The notes under the pieces were generated by a model. The model saw nothing but the letters and a program-made list of their open reading frames with translations, did no database searches and was not told where the DNA came from. Position numbers and translations under genes: made by a program. From Castellaniella hirudinis_A (GTDB taxonomy: Bacteria; Pseudomonadota; Gammaproteobacteria; Burkholderiales; Burkholderiaceae_B), in NCBI RefSeq assembly GCF_047468865.1, contig NZ_JBLGTV010000001.1, positions 434,001-498,000 on the forward strand: a DNA stretch of 64,000 bases, in the 5' to 3' direction. Position 1 is the first letter of the stretch, and every line of letters starts with the position of its first letter. Positions 18,699 through 26,958 of this stretch are shown one piece after another.

Positions 18699-19076
18699 CT
18701 ACAACGTGGCGCGCGGGACGACGCCCATGGTGATCAGCTGGTCGATCCAGGTGACGATGTCTTCGGGTGAGGCACCATCGGGCCAGATAAGCGCCGCCGT
18801 GGCGACCACCGCGCCGCGTTCAATTACGACGCCCGGACGGTCGCTGGCGGACGCAGCAACGTCTTCGGCCAGTACGCCCGTCACGATCTCGACCGTGACG
18901 GCGGGATCGGTCTCGGGATCGGGCCCGGCAGGTTCGATTTCGGCGGTCTCGAAAAGCACCTGTCCCATGGGCAGCGCATCGCCTGCAGGCAAGATGCGGC
19001 GGCGGCGGGTCCACGCGGGCAGCACTTCGGCAAGCAGCAGATCGCCCAGGGTCTTACGTTGAATTTGTGCGGGCAT
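18699..19076 (-). CDS. head decoration protein (lambda gpD-like)
   Basis: A 125-residue protein. The ending AALIWPDGASPEDIVTWIDQLITMGVVPR matches head-decoration/stabilisation proteins of the lambda D class (TRY..GAL.W...... I.AL...GI). It sits between protease/scaffold and the gpE-like capsid gene, as gpD does in lambda-like phages. Its presumed role is trimeric cementing of the expanded capsid. Confidence 0.78.
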   Translation of the reverse strand: MPAQIQRKTLGDLLLAEVLPAWTRRRRILPAGDALPMGQVLFETAEIEPAGPDPETDPAVTVEIVTGVLAEDVAASASDRPGVVIERGAVVATAALIWPDGASPEDIVTWIDQLITMGVVPRATL

Positions 19077-19085
19077 GACGCCTCC

Positions 19086-20168
19086 TTATTGACCGGCGCG
19101 ACGACGGGCGTCGGCTACCAGCGGGTTTTCGACGGGTTGTGCACCGGCAGCACGCGGCTTGGCGGCGAACTCGCCGAACGCGAGCTGAGTCGGCAGGCCC
19201 TGCAGCAGCTCCTGCAAGCCGGCGAGCAGCGGGCGCTGCGCATCGCCCTCGCTGAAAGCAAGCGACGCGCCAGACGCATCCGGCGTGGCGGCCAAGTCCA
19301 ACAGGCCCACGACCAGATCCATGCGTGCGGGCGGCAACTGACCGGCCTCGATCAAGCCTTCGGCAAATGCCACGCTCTGCGCGTGACGAGCTTCGGTCGC
19401 CGTTTTCGTTTGCGCGGCGGCCTGGGCTTCAAGCTGGCGTTTGAGGGTGGCGTTTTCCGCCTCGATTTGTTGCATACGCGCGGCATCAGAGGCCGGGCTG
19501 GTGGTGGTCGGCGGCACAGGGGGGGTCTCCGTAGTGGTGGATGGTTCTTTAGTGATGGCTTCAGAAAATGCGGCGGCGGCATCGATGCCGGAGAGTTCGT
19601 CGCGCATGGATTCGATCTCCCAGTCGGGCACGACACGATCCGCAGCGTCCTGGCCGTGGTTGGTCAGGAACCAGTCGCGCAGACGGCGCCATAGGCTGAT
19701 CTGCGATGTGACGATGGGATCGGCGAATTCGATGAGCCCCGGCTCGCGCTCGGCGAACTCGACGGCGCGCAGGCCCTTGACGGCCGGCGGCTGGGCGCCG
19801 AGGAAACCGACATGACGCAGGTAGTAGCTGCCAGGGACAGGGTTGCCGGGGCTGTTGGGCTCATAGAAGCAAGCGCTGCGCTTCTTGAAGCGGCCGGCCT
19901 GAACGAGTTCAGCGAAAGCCGGATCGACCTGATCGGGTTTGGCGTAGAGGCCGTCCTCGCTGAAAGACACGCCAGCCACCCAGCCGTACGCGGGGGCGTC
20001 CATGCGCGGATGACCCACAACGATAGGTGCTTCGTGCAGCGCCGGGTCGTATACCCGCGCGCTGGTGGCTAGGTCATCGGCGGTCAGCGTGACGGTCTTG
20101 CCGGACACGGACGTAAACGTGCCGGGCCGGAAAATGTGAATCGGGGAGGATAGGGTTTCAGTACTCAT
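19086..20168 (-). CDS. head maturation protease with scaffold C-terminus (Mu gpI-like)
   Basis: A 360-residue protein. Residues 1-180 read as a Mu-like prohead protease (IHIFRPGTFTSVSGKTVTLT, DPALHEAPIVVGHP.MDAPAYGWV, SYYLRHVGFLGAQPPAVKGL). Residues of about 225-360 are a Pro/Thr linker plus coiled coil (RMQQIEAENATLKRQLEAQA) typical of the nested scaffold. The first ATG lacks a ribosome site and lies only 4 bp downstream of a conserved GTCATGATGAC block, so the message may be leaderless or have a very short leader. It begins the second late transcription unit. Confidence 0.85.
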   Translation of the reverse strand: MSTETLSSPIHIFRPGTFTSVSGKTVTLTADDLATSARVYDPALHEAPIVVGHPRMDAPAYGWVAGVSFSEDGLYAKPDQVDPAFAELVQAGRFKKRSACFYEPNSPGNPVPGSYYLRHVGFLGAQPPAVKGLRAVEFAEREPGLIEFADPIVTSQISLWRRLRDWFLTNHGQDAADRVVPDWEIESMRDELSGIDAAAAFSEAITKEPSTTTETPPVPPTTTSPASDAARMQQIEAENATLKRQLEAQAAAQTKTATEARHAQSVAFAEGLIEAGQLPPARMDLVVGLLDLAATPDASGASLAFSEGDAQRPLLAGLQELLQGLPTQLAFGEFAAKPRAAGAQPVENPLVADARRRAGQ

Positions 20169-20171
20169 GTC

Positions 20172-20219
20172 GTCATCATGACGACGATGGCCCCGAATGT
20201 ATTTTCCCCTACGGAAAAA
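20172..20219 (-). promoter_or_regulatory. late promoter 2 (head/tail operon) with dyad activator site
   Basis: Reading leftward, TTTTTCCG-TA-GGGGAAAA (imperfect dyad, 20202-20219) leads into ATACATT and then GTCATGATGAC (20172-20182). The same elements with the same 30-bp offset occur upstream of the lysis cassette; a 13-base block GGGGAAAATACAT is identical at both. Such shared dyads mark phage activator sites (Mu Mor and C bind dyads near -43). The -10 may be TACATT or lie in GTCATGATGAC; the sequence alone does not decide. Confidence 0.75.
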
Positions 20220-20300
20220 TTTGATTGTCGGGGTGGGCCGGATGATTTCGGCGGGCGGCCTCTGACTCTACATCTACAATCCCGCCAGTTCGCGCTGAGG

Positions 20301-20314
20301 CGCTTTATAAAGCG
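20301..20314. repeat. 14-bp perfect palindrome between late units
   Basis: CGCTTTATAAAGCG is a perfect palindrome inside the 204-bp gap between the gpG gene and the second late promoter. It has no following T-run on either strand, so a terminator is not clear. It could be an operator or a hairpin at the 3' end of the first late transcript. The rest of the gap shows no gene. Confidence 0.4.
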
Positions 20315-20372
20315 GGTCCGGCGGCAATTCCAGGGGTTGGTCTAGATGGCCTCAGAAAATCGCACAGCGCCG

Positions 20373-20879
20373 CTATTTTCCAATCAACGCATTTTGCATG
20401 AAGTCTTGCGCTAATTCTAGGATGCGCACCTCGTCGTCGGCGTTCATCCCCAAGAAAGGGCGCGCCGGAATTTTGGCTGCGCCGACGTGCCGGTCACCTA
20501 TTTTCAACGCCCTGGCCTTTTTAGGTTTGATCGTTCCGCCAAACTGGTGGATGGCGGCATATTCCAGGTTGCTGCCCACCTCCACGGCAGCGCCGTCGAC
20601 CTGGTAGCGCAGCGTGCCGCCCAGGTAGCCGTCGAGTGTCAGGATTTTATTCTGGTTTTTTTCCTTTGACTTCTGGTAGGCAGGCAAGAGTGCCGCCCAC
20701 TTGGCCCCATCAGGGCTCTGTTGGTTCTTGAAACGATCACGCGTGGCGTTCAGCATCTCCTCGCCCACGGATAGCAGCAGCACATTGGGGCTGCCCAGCG
20801 CCTGGACAGCACGCGCAAGCGTTGCTTCGATGGCTGCGGTATCTGCAGAGACCTCAATATGTGTTCCAGCCATGATCAA
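20373..20879 (-). CDS. virion morphogenesis protein (Mu gpG-like)
   Basis: A 168-residue protein matching Mu gpG/phage_tail_S type: N-terminal THIEVSADTAAIEATLARAV, central ATRDRFKNQQSPDGAKWAAL and YLGGTLRYQVDGAAVEVGSNLEYAAIHQFGG, C-terminal IPARPFLGM. The NLEYA..HQFGG and PARPFLG motifs are diagnostic. It likely helps head completion or tail joining. The start may be the ATG at 20879 or the second one 6 bp later. It lies about 100 bp after the F-like gene. Confidence 0.88.
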   Translation of the reverse strand: MIMAGTHIEVSADTAAIEATLARAVQALGSPNVLLLSVGEEMLNATRDRFKNQQSPDGAKWAALLPAYQKSKEKNQNKILTLDGYLGGTLRYQVDGAAVEVGSNLEYAAIHQFGGTIKPKKARALKIGDRHVGAAKIPARPFLGMNADDEVRILELAQDFMQNALIGK

Positions 20880-20980
20880 AACCCTATAAAATAGTTGTGT
20901 CCATCGGATGAGCAGCTGCTGCCACAGCCACCAACCCTACATCCGGGATCAGTCCAGACGGGGTCAGCGTCTGGGCTTTT

Positions 20981-22222
20981 TCATGGTTGCCGTCGATACA
21001 GCCGAACGCCAACTCGCCAGTCGTCTTCAGATTGGGTCTGGCCTTGGAATGCCGTAATCCCCGACCAACCGTCCGGCCCGATCTCAAACACAGACAGAGC
21101 TGGTGCAGCTTGGCCCTCAATGTCATACCGGGCGACATAGCGGCGGCGCACCACTGCCTTGTTGGCGCTATACAGCCACTCAATACGCACCCACACCTCA
21201 TCGGGGTCACGCAAAGCATCGGCCAGCATCAGCAAATACTGTTCACGTCCACGTTTGGTCACTTTCCAGCGACCGTGCGCATCTCGGAACAGATCCGCGC
21301 CCACCACTAAACGTTCGCCCAGAACGTCACGCACAATTGCCGGCCGCTCGATCGTTGCACCGAACTCTTGCAGGTAACGTTGCACATAGGTTTCCGGTGC
21401 TGCGCCAGCGGGTAAGATGCGCGACGCCTCGAAGGGTCGCGGCGGGGGTAATGTATCGAGTGGGCGACGGTTGGGCACACCAGGACTTGCGGCGCTGCCC
21501 GCCAACCCCTCAGGGCGCTCCGTGGGGACGGATGCATCCAGTCGGCTACGCCCAGGTGTATATTCAAAACCCGGATCGACACCCTTGGGCACCTGCACCG
21601 TGTGCGGCCCCGTTTCCGAATTCTTGCCGACAACTCGGGTTTCGGTCTCTACGTGTGGGGCTGTGTCGGGCCCTGTCTTGCCCATTCGATCCAGATCACG
21701 GTCTGTGTGTGTGGTGACGTAACACTGACACCCCCAGCCGTTCGGCGGATAATGCTCGCGCCACCAGGGGTCATCTGCCGACAACACCAACCCATTCCAT
21801 ACTAAGTGTTCGTGGCGGGGGTGTTCGACGGCCTCGGAGTGGTTGTAGCGCCAGTATGGCCGCGCAGCCTTGACCGCCTGCATCTGCTCGTATCGGCCCG
21901 CTGCGTATGAGGTGCGCAGATTGGTTTCGTAAATAACCTTGCTGCGCCATCCGCGTGAACCGTTGTAGTCCCAGCCGTGCCGCGCCACGATGGCGTCGAA
22001 ATCAGCGCGGAATTGTTCGAGCGTGGTGCCGTCGTTGATAGCCTTTTCCACGGCTGTACGAAAGTCTGATACGATGGCGTCCCGATTGGCACCCGCCACC
22101 ATGAACGCCCAATCGTGCTCAGCAGCATAGATATCGGCCCAGCTCGTCGTCCCAATATTCAGTTTGCGTCGGAAGAACTCGCTCTGCTCACGAAACGGCA
22201 GCGATCCATAACTAGCTGCCAC
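20981..22222 (-). CDS. Mu F-like head morphogenesis protein with C-terminal PBECR-type nuclease-like domain
   Basis: A 413-residue protein from a GTG start at 22222 (VAASYGSLPFREQSEFFRRK), chosen because it lies just upstream of the portal stop; longer readings only overlap the portal in another frame. Residues 1-200 are the minor head protein domain (WKSKVIYETNLRTSYAAGRYEQM-like block, then HPRHEHLVWNGLVLSADDPWW and PNGWGCQCYV with conserved Cys). From about residue 285 a separate domain follows (LGERLVVGADLFRDAHGRWK, REQYLLMLADALRDPDEVWVRI, then RYVARYDIE), which resembles phage-associated barnase/EndoU/colicin/RelE-like nuclease domains. Nuclease activity is not shown. Confidence 0.85.
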   Translation of the reverse strand: MAASYGSLPFREQSEFFRRKLNIGTTSWADIYAAEHDWAFMVAGANRDAIVSDFRTAVEKAINDGTTLEQFRADFDAIVARHGWDYNGSRGWRSKVIYETNLRTSYAAGRYEQMQAVKAARPYWRYNHSEAVEHPRHEHLVWNGLVLSADDPWWREHYPPNGWGCQCYVTTHTDRDLDRMGKTGPDTAPHVETETRVVGKNSETGPHTVQVPKGVDPGFEYTPGRSRLDASVPTERPEGLAGSAASPGVPNRRPLDTLPPPRPFEASRILPAGAAPETYVQRYLQEFGATIERPAIVRDVLGERLVVGADLFRDAHGRWKVTKRGREQYLLMLADALRDPDEVWVRIEWLYSANKAVVRRRYVARYDIEGQAAPALSVFEIGPDGWSGITAFQGQTQSEDDWRVGVRLYRRQP

Positions 22223-23717
22223 GCGCGGCCTCCTCGACGATCTCATACCTGCCGGCCAGCGCCGCAGCGGCCAGGGCCTGGGCCATGCGCTGGGCATAAT
22301 CGTCCAGGCTCATACCAGGGAACAGATCCATCAACCCATCGCGCAGCGCCTCCAAGGAATCCACGCGATCGGCCAAGGCCCGAACTGCATCAATCCATCC
22401 ATCAACCGCGCCGCCCAGAACATCGCTGACCTGGTTAGCCTGGTGAATAGGTGTATCAGCAACCACCGGAGATTCAGCAAAGCCCAGGGCAGGCAGCCCG
22501 GGCATGGCCCCGCCGACAGGCGCATCACTGAGATCACCTTCCTGATACCCGTAGGCGCGCTCCCAATACAGCCGCGTGAATCTAGGACCGTTGGCCAGAC
22601 CACCGAGGCCCTTGTCACGTTCGGCCTGGCGCTGGTCGATCGCGGCCTGATCCCACAGTTCGTACACCGGCGCTGGGCCGCCGAAATTGACCTCCACGTA
22701 CCAGCGGATGAGCTGGGTCAGCGTAGCCGACACCAACCCCGCATCGGCGTCCCGAATGTCCTCGGCGACTTCGATGCCAGCCTGGGCGGATGCCCGGTTT
22801 GCGTCGGCTTCGGTGGTTTGATCCTGGCCGAGCAGTGCGATTGATACCTCACCGGATAGGCGGCGTAAGAACTTATCGTATACGTCTGCAGATCCCGTTT
22901 TTCCAGCCGCTTCAATAATTTCGACAGACGAGTCGTCTGGCACCACCCCTACGGCATCGGACACCATTGCGTCCAACTTTTCTAGCAGCTCTTCGGACTC
23001 TTGTGTGGAGGCAGATCGTGGCGTTTTGCCAATCAGCCACGGCGACCCATATTTTTCAACGAAACGGTTCCAAAAATCCAACCCACCTTGCTTGAACTTG
23101 ATGGGCCAAAAACATCGTGCAAGGTCAGGTTGACCATACGGGTTGTCGTAGCTTGCGTCCTGACGGGGCAGCAGGAACTTGCGCCAGGGAACCAACAGAC
23201 CTTCGCGCCCCGCATCCTTCGCCAGAAACCGCAACCCATTTACAGAATCGAAGGCGAACCATTCGGACGGTTTGCCCACCACATCGGCCACGACCCAGTG
23301 CCTGCCCACCATCTGCCAGTCCACTTCCAGGGGCTGGTAGCCATACAGTGGCGCATCCAGAATTTCGCCAATAATGCGCTCCAAATCCAGATCGGCCAGC
23401 ATCGCCTCGACATCGGCGACGACACGGTCAGCTGCATCCCCCTTGCGCACGCCACGCTCTAGGGCGCGGACGGCTGATTTTCGCCGCCGCACGCAACCAC
23501 CGACGTGAGGATCTGCACGCAGCGTCCGATAGACCTCGATTGACTTGCCTGCAGCACGCAGCACCGGGTCAGGATTGGGCAGCAGGCCTTCAATTCCGCC
23601 GAACCCGCCAATTCGTGATCGACTGGCGATCTGGCCTTTTACAGGTTTGCGTGGGGCACGTGCTTCCGCAAATGCCAAGTGCTGCCCATTAGGCAGGTAG
23701 ATCCCTGTCACAGCCAT
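22212..23717 (-). CDS. portal protein (DUF935, Mu gp29-like)
   Basis: A 501-residue protein. Features of DUF935 portals: YRTLRADPHVGGCVRRRKSAV near residue 63, GEILDAPLYGYQPLEVDW near 120, FLLPRQDASYDNPYG near 185, FVEKYGSPWLIGK near 225, and LLGQDQTTEADANRASAQAG near 310. It forms the dodecameric DNA channel at the head vertex. Start overlaps the terminase stop by 10 bp. The C-terminus overlaps the Mu F-like start. Confidence 0.92.
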   Translation of the reverse strand: MAVTGIYLPNGQHLAFAEARAPRKPVKGQIASRSRIGGFGGIEGLLPNPDPVLRAAGKSIEVYRTLRADPHVGGCVRRRKSAVRALERGVRKGDAADRVVADVEAMLADLDLERIIGEILDAPLYGYQPLEVDWQMVGRHWVVADVVGKPSEWFAFDSVNGLRFLAKDAGREGLLVPWRKFLLPRQDASYDNPYGQPDLARCFWPIKFKQGGLDFWNRFVEKYGSPWLIGKTPRSASTQESEELLEKLDAMVSDAVGVVPDDSSVEIIEAAGKTGSADVYDKFLRRLSGEVSIALLGQDQTTEADANRASAQAGIEVAEDIRDADAGLVSATLTQLIRWYVEVNFGGPAPVYELWDQAAIDQRQAERDKGLGGLANGPRFTRLYWERAYGYQEGDLSDAPVGGAMPGLPALGFAESPVVADTPIHQANQVSDVLGGAVDGWIDAVRALADRVDSLEALRDGLMDLFPGMSLDDYAQRMAQALAAAALAGRYEIVEEAARGS

Positions 23718-25240
23718 CGTTGACCTCTGTTTTGTTGATAGCGGCGCGGCCGCGACGATGCCACGCGCACGGGGCCCTTGTTCAGTTCTCGGCTGGCGAA
23801 ATACGCCAGCGCGACGGCTACGGCAGCATCGCCGTGGCGCTTGCCCTTATCTTCGCCGGTGGTCCGGGTATCCGGGATGCGTGGCACGCCCTTGATGACT
23901 TGCACCGCCCGCAGGTCGGCCAGCACATCGGCATCCTTGGGTAGCCCGTCCAGCGTGCCGTCTTCCAGGGCCGCCTTGACCGGCGGCATGTGTTCTCGGT
24001 ACCAGGATTCGGTCAGCATCACTTGCTGGATGCGGGACGCTCCATAACGCTGCATGGCTACCTCTGCAAGATATTGGCCATTACCGCGTGCATCGAATGC
24101 GCCACCGGTAAACCGGGGCAAGCGATCAAGCAGATAGAACGCCACTTGCTCTTGCTGACGAAACGGCACGTTGCGCAGCTCGACCGTGAACGGCACACGT
24201 CGGACAAGGTTATGGTGTTGGATCAGTGGCACATGCACGCTCAAGTCGCCACTGCGCCCAAAGTCTTCGCCGTCAAAAGAGATGGCGTCGCGCGGCAGGC
24301 CAACCAGCAGTGGTGCCATCTGTGCTTCAAGCCAATCCCGGCATTCGGCGCCCCTGATATGGTCAGCCAGCAGCTCAAATCCCGCAGCACATTCCCAACG
24401 CAACACGGGTGTATCGGCAGACATACGAGATTCAATCAGTGCGCGAGACAGCCAGGCCCCCCCCGAGTTCGCCGGGATGCAGTCCAGTTCTTCGGCCGCG
24501 CCAGCGCCATAGAAGGCGTAGACATCATCCATCCAGGCTTTTTCGCCTTCTGACGTCCAGTCGATTCCTCTGCGCAGGCACACGCGCCGGTAAAGGCCAT
24601 CAGCCACAGCCTCTTGGAATGTGACGCGATGAACAGAGCCTCGACGCCGATTTGATCGGATGTCGTCCACCAGCACATTGAACGGATTATCAACACCGTT
24701 GTGCGTTGATATGACATGCACCCGCCCACCCCAGATCAGCATGGCCAGCGCCGCCTTGAGCAGCTCATCCAGCTGTTCATGGAAAGCGGCTTCGTCGATG
24801 ACGATCAGACCTTGACGGCCCCGCAGGTTTGACGGGCGGCTGGATAGCGCCACGATCCGGAACCCAGACCCTGGAAACTTGATCGTAAAGGTGCGGATAT
24901 TCTTGTCAGCTTCAGCCTCGCCGTCCCAAAAACCGTCCTCGATCTCTCCTGCCGCGTAATTGAAAGCCCGCGCCCACATGGCACACGCCTGAATGTACTC
25001 GATGGTCATATCCTGGTTGTAGGCGATGTAGTAGACGTTCATGCCCCCGGCACTCACATTGGATGCCGCTGTCAGCACGTTGTCTGATGCCTCACCCCAA
25101 GTGATGCCGGTTCGACGGGATTTCTCCATCACCTTCAGCGGGGAGTCATCAACAGACCAGCGTTGCTGGTAGCCCATCAGCACCGAAGGAAGTGATGGAG
25201 ACAGTTGGGTGGCCTTGAGGTCCAGAGGGGCTATCGTCAT
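23708..25240 (-). CDS. terminase large subunit (Mu gp28-like)
   Basis: A 510-residue packaging motor. The ATPase part shows a Walker-A variant EKSRRTGITW (residues of about 39-48) and Walker B LIVIDEAAFHEQLDEL (near 147). The nuclease part carries SFDGEDFGRSGDLSV (near 313) and FDARGNGQYLAEVAMQRYG (near 385). Its ATG overlaps the small-subunit stop (ATGA). In transposable phages the enzyme packages headfuls from integrated copies, beginning near the phage end, which carries host DNA. Confidence 0.93.
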   Translation of the reverse strand: MTIAPLDLKATQLSPSLPSVLMGYQQRWSVDDSPLKVMEKSRRTGITWGEASDNVLTAASNVSAGGMNVYYIAYNQDMTIEYIQACAMWARAFNYAAGEIEDGFWDGEAEADKNIRTFTIKFPGSGFRIVALSSRPSNLRGRQGLIVIDEAAFHEQLDELLKAALAMLIWGGRVHVISTHNGVDNPFNVLVDDIRSNRRRGSVHRVTFQEAVADGLYRRVCLRRGIDWTSEGEKAWMDDVYAFYGAGAAEELDCIPANSGGAWLSRALIESRMSADTPVLRWECAAGFELLADHIRGAECRDWLEAQMAPLLVGLPRDAISFDGEDFGRSGDLSVHVPLIQHHNLVRRVPFTVELRNVPFRQQEQVAFYLLDRLPRFTGGAFDARGNGQYLAEVAMQRYGASRIQQVMLTESWYREHMPPVKAALEDGTLDGLPKDADVLADLRAVQVIKGVPRIPDTRTTGEDKGKRHGDAAVAVALAYFASRELNKGPVRVASSRPRRYQQNRGQRWL

Positions 25241-25800
25241 TTGGCGATGCCCAGTATTTCTTGTTTCAGCTGTTGAACGGCATCAGCAGACAGGCCACCA
25301 CGCTTTGCGATCTTTTCGACATTGGCGGCTGCAGCCTCGGTCTTGGCCTGGATTTCCAGGCGAAACCGCTTCTGATTGACACTGGCACGCGCCAGGGTGG
25401 CAATGTTTTTCGCGGCTTTAGATAGCATGTCGATTCGTTGTGCAGCGGGAATGTCATCTTCAGACGCTGACTGCAGTTCCATGATGCTATCGAACATTTC
25501 TGTCTGCACCAGGGCGATCACTGCCTCGGACCGTGAGTCCTGATCATCAGCCGCCGCATCTGTCAGGATACGTGCGGCTTCTGTGCTGGCCCGGATGGCG
25601 GCCAAACGACGTTCCAGCTGTTGGCCATATCGGTGCACAGCAGATCGGCTGGGCAAATCGCCCGCCGCATCCGCCGCTGGAAAGCGGCGGCGCAAATCTT
25701 CAATCAGTTCGTCAAGCGTCAACCGGCCATTGGCCAGGTGCTTCTCGATATACGTGCGAACATCGTCTGGTAAGCGTCGGATGCTGGACTTTCTGCCCAT
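25237..25800 (-). CDS. terminase small subunit (DUF3486, Mu gp27-like)
   Basis: A 187-residue helical protein. Start MGRKSSIRRLPDDVRTYIEK at 25800, six bases after the preceding stop. The N-terminal helix-turn-helix (LTLDELIEDLRRRF, LPSRSAVHRYGQQLE) and the long helical remainder match DUF3486/Mu gp27, the small terminase partner that recognises packaging sites. Coupled by ATGA overlap to the large subunit. Confidence 0.88.
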   Translation of the reverse strand: MGRKSSIRRLPDDVRTYIEKHLANGRLTLDELIEDLRRRFPAADAAGDLPSRSAVHRYGQQLERRLAAIRASTEAARILTDAAADDQDSRSEAVIALVQTEMFDSIMELQSASEDDIPAAQRIDMLSKAAKNIATLARASVNQKRFRLEIQAKTEAAAANVEKIAKRGGLSADAVQQLKQEILGIAK

Positions 25801-25805
25801 GCCGA

Positions 25806-26111
25806 TCACCAATATTTTTGAGGACGGGCGATACCGGGTTCGCAATCGACCGTGTATTCCGTGATGTCGGTGCCCAGGCGTGTCAGAGCCGCATGCCATT
25901 TCCCGCTTGGTTCTTTCTTGATTTCAACCAGGCGGCGATCGTGCAAATAGTCCAGTTCACGACGCAGTTCCAGGGGTGTTGCATCCGGGTATTCGGCCTG
26001 GACCACCGTCAACACCAGCCCCTCGTAAGCACCGATCGGCCGCGCATTGTTCAGCGTCAGCAAGATAATCCATCGCAGCCCTTCGCGGCGCGCGCGTGCC
26101 ATATCAACCAT
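25806..26111 (-). CDS. VpaChn25_0724-type phage protein (Mu gp26-like position)
   Basis: A 101-residue protein. Start MVDMARARREGLRWIILL at 26111 has GGGGA at 6 nt. The core EGLVLTVVQAEYPDATPLELRRELDYLHDRRLVEIKKE is a winged-helix-like fold known in a family common before gp27 in Mu-like phages. The C-terminus TEYTVDCEPGIARPQKYW is also typical. Function unknown; may be a DNA-binding packaging accessory. Confidence 0.8.
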   Translation of the reverse strand: MVDMARARREGLRWIILLTLNNARPIGAYEGLVLTVVQAEYPDATPLELRRELDYLHDRRLVEIKKEPSGKWHAALTRLGTDITEYTVDCEPGIARPQKYW

Positions 26112-26436
26112 GATTTCCCCCGATAAGCCCCCGCAATTGGGCGTTTTCCAATTTAGATGCCAGGCCATCCAGCTTGGCCTCGATGACCGATTGCCCCCGC
26201 GTGTAGTCTTCCCGGCGGACATATTCCACAGGCAAATTGGCACGCAGCTCCATCAGCTCACGTTCGATGCGCTGCCACTGTCCAGCCTCTTGCCGGTTTG
26301 CATCTTCCAGTGTGTTGAAGCGCATGTCCAAGTGCCGCTGAGTCTGCGCAAGGAATACACGCACAACGGTGGCGCAGGCCCCAAAAAATGTCAGCAGCAG
26401 TGTGATCAGTTGCCACAATTCAAGCTGAACAGCCAT
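26104..26436 (-). CDS. membrane/coiled-coil phage protein (DUF2730/gp25-like)
   Basis: A 110-residue protein with one N-terminal transmembrane segment (LELWQLITLLLTFFGACATVV, residues 4-24) followed by a coiled coil (RHLDMRFNTLEDANRQEAGQW, then ERELMELRANLP, and a C-terminal helix). The arrangement resembles DUF2730 proteins at the gp25 position of Mu-like phages. Start 26436 has AGAGGGG 5 nt upstream; the ATG 3 bp before is an alternative. Its start lies within the Rz1 stop region. Confidence 0.7.
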   Translation of the reverse strand: MAVQLELWQLITLLLTFFGACATVVRVFLAQTQRHLDMRFNTLEDANRQEAGQWQRIERELMELRANLPVEYVRREDYTRGQSVIEAKLDGLASKLENAQLRGLIGGNHG

Positions 26437-26693
26437 CATTTCCCCTCTGAAATCCAATCAACCACATCCACCAGCCGCCCGGCGCAAACCCCATACAAGT
26501 CGTACATTTCTTTCAACGCCACCCCCACCGCATCCATCCCGTCCCCCATCAGCTCAATCGGAGGCGGGCAACGCACCGCGTATTCCACCGGCAGCGGCCT
26601 GGGCGGCAGCGGCACGGGCGGTGTCGATGATGCGCATGCTGTCAACATCGAAGCGGCACAGCACAGGATCAGCCGCATTTTTCTGCAAAGCAT
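26436..26693 (-). CDS. Rz1-like outer-membrane spanin lipoprotein
   Basis: An 85-residue lipoprotein: signal peptide MRLILCCAASMLTAC with lipobox LTAC, then a proline-rich stretch (STPPVPLPPRPLP) and a short helical end. It begins inside the i-spanin gene in another frame, the classic nested Rz/Rz1 layout. The o-spanin links with Rz across the periplasm to fuse membranes at lysis. Start could be 26693 or the ATG at 26678. Confidence 0.85.
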   Translation of the reverse strand: MLCRKMRLILCCAASMLTACASSTPPVPLPPRPLPVEYAVRCPPPIELMGDGMDAVGVALKEMYDLYGVCAGRLVDVVDWISEGK

Positions 26694-26958
26694 TCTTCAG
26701 TTCCTGAGTCGAGGAGGTTTGGCGTTGCGCCAGCTTGGCCAGGCCTTCGCGCAACTGGCGGCTGGCCGTGGCGCTGGCCTGCAGGTCTGCATGCAGACGG
26801 CCCAGCTGCCCGGTCAGTTGAGCCACTTGTTGCTGGGACTGAACCGCCCGCACATCCAGCGCACCCCGGTCATAACCCTTCGAATAGCCAAACCAGGCTG
26901 CACCAGCAGCGGCAAAACATAGGGCCACGACCCCCCAGGCATAGGTGGTCACAGACAT
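26554..26958 (-). CDS. Rz-like inner-membrane spanin
   Basis: A 134-residue protein with an N-terminal transmembrane anchor (TTYAWGVVALCFAAAGAAWFG, residues 4-24) and a long periplasmic coiled coil (VAQLTGQLGRLHADLQASATA, then QLREGLAKLAQRQ). This is the i-spanin architecture. Its C-terminal part overlaps the Rz1 gene in a second frame and its start overlaps the end of the transglycosylase gene by 10 bp. Confidence 0.85.
   Translation of the reverse strand: MSVTTYAWGVVALCFAAAGAAWFGYSKGYDRGALDVRAVQSQQQVAQLTGQLGRLHADLQASATASRQLREGLAKLAQRQTSSTQELKNALQKNAADPVLCRFDVDSMRIIDTARAAAAQAAAGGIRGALPASD

Noticed and set aside
20884..20980. Protein-like tail (KAQTLTPSGLIPDVGLVAV) in the gap between F-like and gpG genes
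   Set aside because: No start codon with a ribosome site precedes it and it is only about 33 codons; too weak to call as a gene.
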